Shown one piece after another: positions 12,588-23,319 of a stretch of 64,000 nt of DNA. The number at the start of each line of letters is the position of its first letter. The stretch's first letter is position 1. The notes under the pieces are model-generated. The model worked only from the letters and a program-made list of their open reading frames with translations. It was not told the origin of the DNA and made no database searches. Made by a program: the position numbers and the translations under genes. The stretch comes from Lentinus brumalis (Eukaryota > Basidiomycota > Agaricomycetes > Polyporales > Polyporaceae), in NCBI GenBank assembly GCA_001792895.1, contig MARA01000020.1, forward strand, positions 248,001 to 312,000, in the 5' to 3' direction.

Positions 12588-13499
12588 CGTCGGTGCCCGA
12601 GCCGGCAATGGACGAGAAGCGGTGGGTGAACACGCCCCAGAGGCTTCCGATACTGTACCTAACTCCGAGTTCGCGCATCGGGTAGCGTCAGATTCGTCGT
12701 GGAGCAGCACGAAGACTCGAAGATCAATCACTCACCGCCAAGACGAGTACCTGGCAGGTACGTCGCGAGTCGTTCGCCGTTCGTGATGGGCGGTCCGCTG
12801 ACGACTGTGTAGGAGTAGGACTCCCGAGTCGACCTCGACCGACAAGCTCGAGCTCCCCGGATCGGTGAGCGCCGTGCTGGCGATTCCGTTCCGGGTCAGA
12901 CGGTGTGTGTCTTGAGGACGCGGTGTGGGCCACGCCACGCGAGGACGTTCCCTCTCGTCGTGCCGCCGGGTGCTCAGGGCTCGTGAGCAATAAGGCTCCT
13001 GTTAGAACGGGGAGAGAGCGGCAGCTCTGGCGCTGGGCGAGGTGCGCTGTCTCGCGGTGCATAAGCTTCAGTGAGACAGAGGCGGACCGAGCGAGTGGTT
13101 TGTCGTGCCGCGAGATGAGATCGCACTTGCAGCGACGTGTTGACCGCGCCCGAGGCCGCGAATCGTGAGCCATGGCGATCCTTGCAGCGCCCTGAGCACG
13201 CGCGGGTGCGCGTTATGCAGCGTGAACCAGCGGCGCGAGAGACGCAGCCGCGGACGTTGCAGGTCCGTGCAGTTCCTGCTCAGTACGGAGAGAGGTACAG
13301 GCCTGCCGCACGGTGCGTGAGCGGTTGCTGCTCAGTCCTGGAGACCGCTATGAGCGCCGATACGGCACTGGAGAAGCGTGGCACTTACTTCGCTCGAGGG
13401 CGGGCGGTGTGTGCGCTCATATGCGTCCATTGGGGTGGGGACGGAAGTCGGTCGCGCACGGTGTCCAGTAGCAACCATGTATTGAAGTACTCACTGTAA

Positions 13500-13806
13500 T
13501 GTACATGCAATCAACCTATTCCCTAAGAGCGGCCACGGTGCGGCGGGTGTATGCGTGAAGAGAACCGGCGAGTGCGAGGCAAAGGGGAGCAGTGCGGACA
13601 GCGGTGCAGAGGGCGGCAGAGAGGAAGAGTGCAGAGCGCAGCCAGGGCGTGAAGAGGCGAAAGATACCGGCGAGATGGCGGGCGACCAAGGGAAGACAAG
13701 CAAGGGTGTGTGCGAGGAGTGCGAGGCGGACGACACGAGTGCGAGACAGTGCAGAGCGGAGGCTGCGTCGAGCGCGGCGTCGAGCACGCGACCGAACGCG
13801 AGTGGC
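13500..13806. repeat. Promoter-side block shared by condensin copies B and C
   Basis: This ~310 bp sequence is purine-rich on the plus strand and lies before copy B. A close match at about 22800-23114 lies before the intact gene. Copy A lacks it. It probably represents the native upstream region of the condensin gene, so unit B carries a complete 5' flank. Confidence 0.7.
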
Positions 13807-14017
13807 GCAAGAGTCGGCCAACGTGGTCGTCTGCGAGATCGTCAGCATCCTGCTCGACGTTCGGACTTGGGACTTAGGACCAGCCGCGAGGAGGAGGCGT
13901 TGCACACGCGCGCACGTGAGCTGCGCGTCACGGATCGTCACAGCGCGGTTCGCGCTGGTTCGCGTCGCGTCGCGCGTTCGTCTCTCACCACCACTACCTC
14001 CTCCTCCTCCCGGCAGG

Positions 14018-15814
14018 ATGCCCGCGCGCACCGCCGCCCCCTTCGACCTCGAGTCGCTGAACACCGCACTCCCTAAGATTTTTGACCAGGTCCAGAACAC
14101 GACCGCCAACCACCAGAAGAACTTTATCGCCCTCTACAAGCTCCAGTCCGATGCCGCCAACATCAAGGAGCCCGTCCAGCGCGGCAAGAGCGACAAGCTG
14201 ACGGGCGAGAAGGCCTTTGAGACTGCATTTGAGGACATGCTGCTCCGCGTGCTGCCTCTCAAGAAGGGCACGCCGGTAGCGGACAGGAGCGTCAAGTTCA
14301 TGACGGGGTACGCGAAGTTCATCACGGAGAAGGGTATGTCTATCTTTATTGCGTCTTGTAACTTGCGTCAACGTTGCTGCAGCCTTGGAGGAACGTCAGA
14401 AGAACGGGCTGGATGAGGACGACGACACGACCTCCGAACGCTTTCTGTCTCAACTCCTCAGCTTTCTTCTCGACGGTTGCAACGCCAAAGACAAGATCGT
14501 TCGTTTCGCGTCTGCCAGTGCATAGCGGACACCATCGTCCACTTCGGATCCATTGAGTGTGTATGTCTCACATCTTGGAGCGCGCCGGCTGACACTCTGC
14601 AGCGAGGATCTCTATGCAAGGTTACGCGCCACTCTCCTCGACCGCCTCCGCGACAAGGAAGGCCCGATCCGCGCGCAGGCCGCTGTGGCGCTATCCAAGC
14701 TATCCTTCACTGAAGACCTCGATGAACTCGACGAAGACGACACACCCATACTTGATATCGTGCTCGACGCTCTGGCGTATGACACATCTCCGTGAGTGTT
14801 CCTCTCATATGTCTATATTCCCCCCTCCTGGGCCATGCGAATCTCGAGCCCCTTCATGCATGTCTACAATGCTGGGAGCTCGCTTTGAGCCATCATTTTA
14901 TGCCGCCTGAGCACCACGAAATCGCGCTGTGTCTTGGTAGTCATGTATGGGTATATTTTGCAGCCAGAGCGTGGGGTTAGATGTGGGTTCAGCCCTCGTT
15001 ACAAGTCGTGCTCTCGCGGGCGGGTCCCATATGTGCCTACGATGGTATCGAACCCGTCATGCCGCCGGCTAAATTGGGCAGTGGCGGAGAGCAAGCTCGT
15101 TACGCACGATAGGTCTTCCCGTTCGGTACTATTGTAGGTGTTGCGAACTCAATCCACTGACATACATCCTTACTCTCACAGCGACGTCCGACGCGCCATC
15201 TTGCAGAACCTCCCTCTCAGTCCTGCCACTCTCCCGCCCATCCTTGAACGCTCACGCGATGTCGACGGCGGCATTCGCAGGATGGTGTACAGCAACGTGC
15301 TCGAGAAGTTCTGTCTTCCTCCGGACGAGGCCTCGACGGGCACGATCGGCTTCACGCATCCCAAGGCGTTGTCGATCGCGCAGCGAGAGATGATCGTACG
15401 CAACGGCCTGGGCGACCGCGAGGCCCCGGTGAGGACGGCGGCGGCGCAGCTGCTCGGACACTGGGTCGACGTCGTCCGCAACGATGGATCAAAGAAGGAA
15501 GACAGGGACGCCAAAGGCAACGTCAAGAAGGAAGTCAGCGAGGAGACGATCGAAGACTTGGTTGCTTTCCTTGGGCTGTTCGACCTCACGGAGGGGAAGG
15601 TCGCGGAGGACGCGCTCAGCAGCGTCTTCGACACTCGGATCGACATCTTTGAGCACCTCGAGTTCCCGGAGGAGTACTGGGGGGAGCTCACGCCTGAGCG
15701 CGCGTTCCTTGGCCGAGTGTTCATCGACAAGTGTGTGGCGAAGAACCGCAACACAGATCCCTACCTTCCTGTGACGACGGCGATGGCGTTCCGGATCCAG
15801 GATGCGTGCGCTCG
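14018..15814 (+). pseudogene. Truncated condensin CAP-G/Ycg1 copy B
   Basis: This copy corresponds to exons 1-3 and the start of exon 4 of the gene at 23320. Its start region is intact, unlike copy A. A T run at 14504-14506 is one base shorter than in copy C, which shifts frame in the segment equivalent to KIVRFRVCQC. Homology ends at about 15814, a few codons past FRIQDA, at nearly the same place as in copy A. A short stretch (ACAAC) of the intact gene is missing right before the break. After the junction the exon 4 frame stays open to a TAG at 16005-16007, adding about 60 foreign residues. The copy is therefore a 3'-truncated, frameshifted pseudogene with a chimeric end. Confidence 0.87.
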
Positions 15815-16399
15815 TTCATCCCGAGGACGGGGAGGTGCGGCTGGCGGGCATGCTGTGTATTCGATAGCGCTGAATATATCTTGTTGCCGAGACGTGCGGT
15901 GGGCAGCCTCGTGTCCGCTTGGTCGTGTATCTGGAGATCCTGGCGAGAATCTCCTCGATGGACCGTCTGACTCTGAGCACGGCGGGGGGCATAGACCACA
16001 CGGGTAGGCCACGGGTAGGCCACGGGGAGCGCGACATGGGATTCTGCGCGGACGGAGAAGGGTGTATTCCTGGTACGCAGTGCTTCCTACTTACTACAGA
16101 AAGAGCCTGAACTGTGTCTCGTACTCTATCCCAGGATCCCCGTCAGACCCGCAAACTCGGGCGCCTATATGCTCGTCGACGCGTCTTGCTCTCTATCACC
16201 ACTGCCTTCGCCCCTTCGCGCCTGAAGCTCATCTGGACCACGCAAGACAGCTATCAATGGACAACTACAACAAGTATCCTCCGGGGACGGAGGGCCGGCG
16301 GCGAAGGTATCTCAGCAGACTTGCCGCGGAGAGAGTCTCATAATTCTTCGAGAATCTGCAAGAGCGCAGGTGAGTGACAGCACCTCAGCCTGAGAGGTC

Positions 16400-18081
16400 C
16401 ATCAGGGAATTCTCCCCCTGCAAATGAGCGAAATATTAGCGAAATTCACGATATAAGATGGATAATGAACCTGCTCAAGTTCTCATTAATATATACTGTA
16501 CATATACCACATGCCACCTAACGAAACAAGTGAAGCACAACATTCGGAGAGCTGGAGAGATGCTACGGCTCGGAGGAAGCGATTGCTGGCTGCAGGAACG
16601 CGGGCGCCTGCCGCGCCTTTTCGGGTAGGTCCATAGGCGCTCCAGCCTTCGTGACCTCTGACTTCCTTCCGCCACCGCTACATACTACCACCACAACATC
16701 GGCATACCCATCCCTCGTCTCGCTTCTGTGCTCTTTGTCTCGCATATTCTGCGCTGTTTTTTGGCATCATCATCACTTGGGCACTGCGTACCTCGGAATT
16801 GGCTTGCTTCGGGGATCAGTTCGGACGCGCTGGCTCTCAAGCGGAGAGTTATCAGGAGGAAGAGTTGACAGGGATCTGACTATCCGGTAAGTTACCTGCT
16901 AGTTTTCATTTGCTTTTTCATGTCACAAGCCATGATCTCACAAGGGGCAACCGCTCAACTTCAATGGGCCCGCTGCAAAGCTTGGACGACAATCCTCCTC
17001 CTCCCATTCTCATATTCGCCCATCACAACGTTCAGCGTTGTGTTGCTCCCTTCTTACCGGCCCGGCTTTAGGACCAGTCGAGTATGAATGGCAGCGAGTG
17101 CTGCCAGGCCTCGACGGCTCTGCGAATCGACTCGACCAACTCCACACCGTGCCAGCCCCCGGCCAGCCTTGGCCCATCGTCACTCGTGCGTAAGCTCCGC
17201 CCGGCGGACGCTCTGGGCTATGCTTCCGTCAGGTTTGCATATATACACGCAGGTGCGCACCTCTCGCGATCGTTGCCGCCCTCTCGCCTCTCTCGCCTCC
17301 TTCCGTCCTCTCGCCTCACTCGCGTCCTTCCGCCCTCTTGCCTCACTCGCCTCCTTCCGCCCTCTCGCCTCACTCGCCTCCTTGCCGTTTCGGCTCTTTG
17401 GGGCATCCATCACAGTTGCGTTGTGGTACGTCCTTGTTGGTACGACTTCGGACCGAGGAATTCCTGTCTTACTTATGCTCACGCTGTCATCCTCTCGGGA
17501 CTGTCGTTCGCTGGCGACAGCTGATTCACTTGTGCTCTCCGACGGCGACTCGCCGTATATTGTGTGCCTTTCGCTGGTACTCTGTCGTCTAAGTATCATG
17601 CTCTGCGCTCCCTACCTTGCATCCTCTTGTGGCTCCCCGTCTCCCTTCGGTTGCCGCTGTTGGTGCCTCGGATCTGATTTGCTTCGGTGACCTCCCCACT
17701 GTGTTCGCTCGTCCTTCATACCTATTGTCTCCTATCATGCGTCAATGTGGGCTGCGGCGTCGTTGACCCCGATATAATCTGTTGTATGTCATCGCGGTCT
17801 CCTACCTTCTCCTGCATCTGTAGCATGTATCGTTGTTGTACTACAGTGTCGTTCATTCAATACACTACTGCTTACTGTGTCGCATTGAGCTCTGCTGAGT
17901 TATGAGCGCACATGTCAATGGTTTTCAGGATACTAATCGTTGCTAATCGTACTTGCTAATCGCTCGTTAATCTAGTAAATTAACAAAGGACTAAGGTAAA
18001 CATGGCACATCTGCGAGTCCTCCTTATTCACGCTCATATTCGCTCATTAGTGCGATTTCGCAGGTGGAGAATTTCCTGATG
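16400..18081. mobile_element. 1.68 kb non-autonomous TIR DNA transposon
   Basis: Unit A shows the empty site (GAGAGGTCGTCTAAC at 8777-8791). Unit B has the same flanks interrupted here. The left end reads CATCAGGGAATTCTCCCCCT. The reverse complement of the right end reads CATCAGGAAATTCTCCACCT, so the outer ~26 bp are imperfect inverted repeats. Subterminal GAGCGAA/TAGCGAA motifs follow on both sides. The flanking duplication is TC (or GTC, depending on where the end is placed). No transposase is visible, so it would need a helper in trans. A 2-3 bp duplication and a CA... end fit the CACTA/CMC group best, but the superfamily is an inference. It inserted after, or was lost from one copy since, the segmental duplication. 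Confidence 0.85.
17276..17383 (+). repeat. 27 bp tandem repeat, four copies, inside the TIR element
   Basis: The unit is about CCGCCCTCTCGCCTCACTCG plus CCTCCTT, repeated four times with a few substitutions. It lies in a 200 aa open frame (17088-17690) and would encode a nine-residue repeat (about FRPLASLAS). I do not call a gene: the frame is low complexity and has no recognised domain. Confidence 0.8.
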
Positions 18082-21000
18082 TCGTCTAACTTGTACCTCA
18101 CAGGATGCATCTGGGACGTCAGTATTAGCACAAAAATGCTAGGTAGGTTCGAGAACAGGGGATAGACATGACTTACAGCTTCCGCGGCTGGATCTTGCCC
18201 TCTGAGTCGTGCATGAACTTGCACAGTCCGGCACATCTGTCGATAATCACGCTGAGTCTGAAGGTTCGGAACGATATTCCAGACAGGATGCACACACACG
18301 GATTTGCCGCGTCGAGCTTGGGCTCGAGCCGGAGCTCTCGACGTCCTCCGAGCAAGCAAACCCCTTCCCGCCGTCCCGGTCATGAGTGCACGGGGCATGA
18401 AACTGCATATGACGGCGCTGAGTACTCATCAAGGTATATTTCTGAGCGACAGAACTCCATTGCGTGCTGACACCGACGTCCGGGGAACCCCTTCATCAGG
18501 TAAGTCTTACTCTGCTGCGGATTCCGGGAGAGCCGGGGCATATCTTCCACTGGCAATTGATCAAGCAGTGTCTGCGCTCTGGGAACCGCCGCCGCAGCAG
18601 TCCGACTTGCAGCCCGAGACATAAGCAACCACAACGTCCCTCAGCATCGAGCCGCAAGACTCACCATCAGCATATGAGCTAACACATCCCGGGAGCGTGC
18701 ATTCTGCTGGTAATGCTGTGTCATCGCTCGGAGGACATTCAGAGGCATATGCACTGCGTCATGAGGAGTGAATGCGTGAAAATGCTGTAGGATTAATGAC
18801 GAGCTCACCTCGGGTAGCCACATGACGAGGGGATCCCCCAGGGCGGTGAGGAACCCCAAGTCACGACGGGTGTCGTACGCTCAATCAGCAACAGTATACG
18901 AGCCTGAAGATGTCGTCAGCGAAGTGGGGCTCGTGGCCCGCGGGGAGGAAGAGGACTCGGCGAGTGCGCTCGAAGGCGACTTCATTCACCTCGGAGAACT
19001 TCCTGCTATGTATAGGACAGAGTACTCACCAATGATAGTAGCTACTTGCACGATGCCCAGCTCGACGGTCGCTGCTGTGGCTGATTGAGATATGCTGGTG
19101 CGGTTATGGAAGACTGAGGTGTATTGAAGATGATGGCGGGATGCTGCCACACGCTGGCAACCCAATGGGTTCAAGCCTGTCGAGTTCAAAGCGGTGGGGT
19201 TCCGGCGCGGCGAATTGAGGTGCCAATCGTGTGCTTGCACCATTTCCTAAGCATCCAAGCGACAATTTCTAACCGGTGACGGTTGCCGGTCTTCTGGTGA
19301 AGTACACGGCGCGCACTCGCCGCTGTGCCTATCACTTGGGTGAAGCACTTCGCTTACTATTTTCCGGAGCACTGACACGGTGACATAGTAGAGTATTCTC
19401 AGCTCATACCTCTGCACACGGCCAGAGTCTGCATCATCCATAGAGCTCACTATGCTTTGCACTGCCAGTGTGCCATGGCCAGTTCAAGACAAGCCAGTCT
19501 ATGGCAGGCTGGATCTTACAATGGCTGCAGAGTAAGCATTCTCTGGCCGGCGGCAGAGTACGCTTAATACACGGCAGTCAATCAGGGAGTCCAGACTGTC
19601 CAGGTAGAGTCAGGCTCTGTACGTCATGATGGTCGGCCTATGATACGGACCCAGGCCCGGCACTCGACCTAGCCCCCATACCCCTGCCTCCAGCAGTCTC
19701 TCACCTCAAGGCCTCGGTTGCTGGGCTACGGGTTCAAAACTACGCTACACTAGCTGCGTTGAGGGCTTTTGCAGAGTACAGACCCCAGGAAGTATACGAA
19801 CTCGAGACCTTGAGCTCACCAAACTTGTATATCTGGGCCCTCTGGTCGCCGCGGTGCAGATATAGAACCTCGGCGTGCTCCAGGTTAAGTCGGAGTGCTA
19901 TGGACGCGGGCTCCAACCGAAGAGATGGCGCGGGACGCGGGAGGAAGTCACAGAAAGCGGAAATCACTGAGCGCTTCCACCACTACGCCGGATGCTCAGA
20001 TCTGGATCTGAGCTCTTTCGAGCCGCTCGTCTGCTTCCGCCGCGCCGTGCAGCTTGTATCATGAGAGCTGAAGCTAAAAAAATGCAATAAAACTCTAGCT
20101 ATAACATCTTGCAAGCCTGAAGAACGAGAGAGACTCGCTGGCACGTCGGAAAGCCGCATGAATCGACCTTGTACGCAATCAACCTATCCTCCCGGCCTGG
20201 CTCACACCATCTTCAGCAGTTAATTCTCAGCGCAAGATAGCGCCCAGTCATACAGTACAGAAGGTCTGCCGATGCTGCCATCGATGGTATATTTCCTGTA
20301 AATGCGGAGATACTCGCAGGCAAGTCTTTCGCTTCAGAGGGTGCTCCCGCATCCCCCGTGTCCCCAATGTTCCCAGTCCAAACCTGACCGCCCACATTGA
20401 TGTGAACCAGAGCGCTCACACAAGCGAGGTACGCCAAGACTGCTTAGCGGCCTGAAACGCGTTCTTACGCATGGAACTCCTAGTCCTCCGTGCCCCGGTC
20501 CCCGCGAGCCCGTACTTTCCCTCCCCAACCATCCGTGTCGGACGTCCATTGGCTCGCAAGCTATTAATTCTGTGCCGCACCCTCCGGTACTAATACAACG
20601 TACGTCAGCTGCTTGTGCTTGCTGTATCGTGCGAGCGGGGTGTGGGACCGGGCAGAATGTGTATAAGTACCTGTCCGCTCCTGCGTTCTGTCCTGCACTC
20701 CATCCTCCTCCTCCCACCATCATCGCGAGCTCGGTCGCATCCGAGCCTCTTGTCCTACGCGGCATGTATGGTGTGGCCTCGTCGGTGGCCGGTCTCCTGC
20801 CGCTGCTCTGCTCGCGGTCTCCGCAGGACACAGTGACGCTGCCAGCCTCGCTGCTCTGCATGCCAGTGGTGAGCTTCATGTCTGTTCCCTGATACCCTCG
20901 CTGACTCGGAGCACACTCAGAACGTCGGCGTAATAGTCCCTCAGCTTTCAACGCCGTTCAGCGTATAGACCGGAGCAGGTACGCGTCTCCGGATTGTGCT

Positions 21001-22790
21001 TTCATGTTCGTGCCACGTCCGCGTAGTCGACTCAGCTTCCATCTGTCCCTGGACAACCGGGACTGCGCATAGGTCAGCTCACGCATTCCATATCATTGCT
21101 TTGTCCCCGCTGACTACATGGCTTTCACAGATCGACATGCCTCGGTAACAAACCGACGCTCCTGGGATGGGTGAGCACTCATCGCGATTGCCTACGTGCA
21201 TAACTTTGACCTACGCGATTCGGCGTGCCGTATGCTCTGTTGAGGATCGAGCATGTCCTGCCTCCCGACTGTCCCGGATCGCCGCGGACACTGTCAGGTA
21301 CGGGGAACGCGCCAGAACTGCGAGTCGCCGCGATGCACTTACTCAGAGTCTGCATGTCAGCGCACGAAGACGTCGCAGCTCTCGCAGCCTCAGGCAAGCC
21401 GCTGCGGCGCCTGGAAGCTTGTGGTACGTCAGTCGCTCCGTCGCACAAGTCCCCGAATGCTGAAGCACTTACAGCATCTCACGTCCTCAGTCCTTCGCCT
21501 TGGTCTGCGGTGCACCGAGGAGGCTCGGGCGGCCGTGTCGTCAGCGCGGGACCGCGTGTCGCCCCGCAAGCCAATGCATGTGCCCGGAACGAGCTGCATC
21601 CTGCACGCTACAGCGGAAGTCGCCGAGCGTACTGACTGGCAGATCTTGTAGTCCGGGACACCGACGAGCAGGCAGCAGCCGGTCGGGACGGTCTTGAGCT
21701 CTCGTGCCGCGGCCACAGCTGTGCGCGCGGGACCGCGTGTCGCCCCGCAAGCCAATGCATGTGCCCGGAACGAGCTGCGTCCTGCACGCTACAGCAGAAG
21801 TCGCCGAGCGTACTGACTGGCAGATCTAGTCCGGGACACCGACGAGCGTCGAGCAGGCAGCAGCCGCTCGGGACGGTCTTGAGCTCTTGGGCCGCGGCCA
21901 CAGCTGTGCGCGTCGGTGCCCGAGCCTGCAATGGACGAGAAGCGGTGCGTGAACACGCCCCAGAGGTTTCCGATACTGTACCTGACTCCGAGTTCGCGCA
22001 TCGGGTAGCGTCAGATTCGTCGTGGAGCAGCACGAAGACTCGAAGATCGGTCACTCACCGCCGAGACGAGTGCCTGGCAGGTACGTCGCGAGTCGTTCAC
22101 CGTTCGTGAAGGGCGGTCCGCTGACGACTGTGTAGGAGTAGGACTCCCGAGTCGACCTCGACCGACAAGCTCGAGCTCCCCGGATCGGTGAGCGCCGTGC
22201 TGGCGATTCCGTTCCGGGTCAGACGGTGTGTGTCTTGAGGACGCGGTGTGGGCCACGCCACGCGAGGACGTTCCCTCTCGTCGTGCCGCTGGGTGCTCGG
22301 GGCGCGTGAGCAATAAGACTCCTGTTAGAACGGGGAGAGAGCGGCAGCTCTGGCGCTGGGCGAGGTGCGCTGTCTCGCGGTGCATAAGCTTCAGTGAGAC
22401 GGAGGCGGACCGAGCGAGTTGGTTTGTCATGCCGCGAGATAAGATCGCACTTGCAGCGACGTGTTGACCGCGCCCGAGGCCGCGAATCGTGAGCCACGGC
22501 GATTCTTGCAGCGCCCTGAGCACGCGCGGGTGCGCGTTATGCAGCGTGAACCAGCGGCGCGAGAGACGCAGTCGCGGACGTTGCAGGCCGGTGCAGTTCC
22601 TGCTCGGTACGGACAGAGGTACAGGCCTGCCGCACGGTGCGTGAGCGGTTGCTGCTCAGTCCTGGAGACCGCTATGAGCGCCGATACGGCACTGGAGAAG
22701 CGTGGCACTTACTTCGCTCGAGGGCGGGAGGTGTGTGCGCTCATATGCGTCCATTGGGGCGGGGACGGAAGTCGGTCGCGCACGCCATGT
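18082..22790. repeat. Non-condensin block of unit B, right of the TIR element
   Basis: This block matches 8783-13480 of unit A. It differs by substitutions and indels, for example an extra ~30 bp near 18304-18345 and loss of about 10 bp near 21015. The plus-strand TATAAG and short frame (20662-20890) are kept, but nothing shows a complete gene. A 305 aa frame (22461-23378) runs across the block boundary into the condensin promoter and exon in the wrong frame, and is not a gene. Confidence 0.6.
21544..21905. repeat. 181 bp direct tandem repeat, two copies (unit B)
   Basis: This is the counterpart of 12226-12587. The copies start at 21544 and 21725. The second copy here has small indels (near 21828-21852) not seen in unit A. 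Confidence 0.8.
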
Positions 22791-23319
22791 ATTGAAGTAC
22801 TCACTGTAATGTACATGCAATCAACCTATTCCCTAAGAGCGACCACGGATGCGGCGGGTGTATGCGTGAAGAGGACCGGCGAGTGCGAAGCAAAGGGGAG
22901 CAGTGTGAGACAGCGGAGGGCGGCAGAGAGGAAGAGTGGAGAGCGCAGCCAGGGCGTGAAGAGGCGACAGGTGCCGGGCGAGATGGCGGGCGACCAAGGG
23001 AAGACAAGCAAGGGTGTGTGCGAGGAGTGCGAGGCGGACGACACGAGTGCGAGACAGTGCAGAGCGGAGGCGGCGTCGAGCGCGGCGTCGAGCACGCGAC
23101 CGAACGCGAGTGGCGCAAGAGTCGGCCAACGTGGTCGTCTGCGAGATCATCCTGCTCGACGTTCTGACTTAGGCCTCAGGACCAGCCGCGAGGAGGAGGC
23201 GTTGCACACGCGCGCACGTGAGCTGCGCGTCACGCATCGTCACAGCGCGGTTCGCGCTGGTTCGCGTCGCGTCGCGCGTTCGTCTCTCACCACCACTACC
23301 TCCTCCTCCTCCCGGCAGG

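Larger units (their letters stand above)
8199..13480. repeat. Non-condensin block of unit A, matching 15815-22790
   Basis: This block is fused to condensin exon 4 at its left and to the promoter-side block at its right. Near the left end (8285-8375) one frame reads RLVVYLEILARISSMDRLTL behind a plausible acceptor, as if a fragment of another gene were fused in. On the minus strand a 245 aa frame covers 8770-9507. On the plus strand a TATAAG at 11332 precedes a short frame with splice-like signals (11430-11560). Comparison with unit B shows frame-breaking indels in these frames, for example an extra GTAAGTCG-like 8 bp at 9167-9182 in A. I therefore do not call intact genes. Origin unknown. Confidence 0.6.
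6511..13806. repeat. Tandem repeat unit A (about 7.3 kb)
   Basis: Unit A runs from GCAAGAGTCGG at 6511 to the same sequence at 13807. It contains about 1.7 kb matching the 5' part of the condensin gene, then about 5.6 kb of non-condensin DNA. The same order recurs in unit B (13807-23114). Aligned by eye the units are near-identical over long runs, with scattered substitutions and small indels. The main differences are a 72 bp rather than ~390 bp condensin intron 3 in A, and the absence from A of the TIR element found at 16400-18081. Confidence 0.88.
13807..23114. repeat. Tandem repeat unit B (about 9.3 kb)
   Basis: Unit B runs from GCAAGAGTCGG at 13807 to the same sequence at 23115, just upstream of the intact condensin gene. 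It has the same order as unit A. It is about 2.0 kb longer because of a 1.68 kb TIR element (16400-18081) and a longer condensin intron 3 (about 390 against 72 bp). The non-condensin part after the element (about 18082-22790) matches 8783-13480. Confidence 0.88.

Noticed and set aside
17275..17385. Short regularly spaced repeats resembling a CRISPR array
   Set aside because: The 27 bp units are contiguous without spacers, and the genome is eukaryotic.
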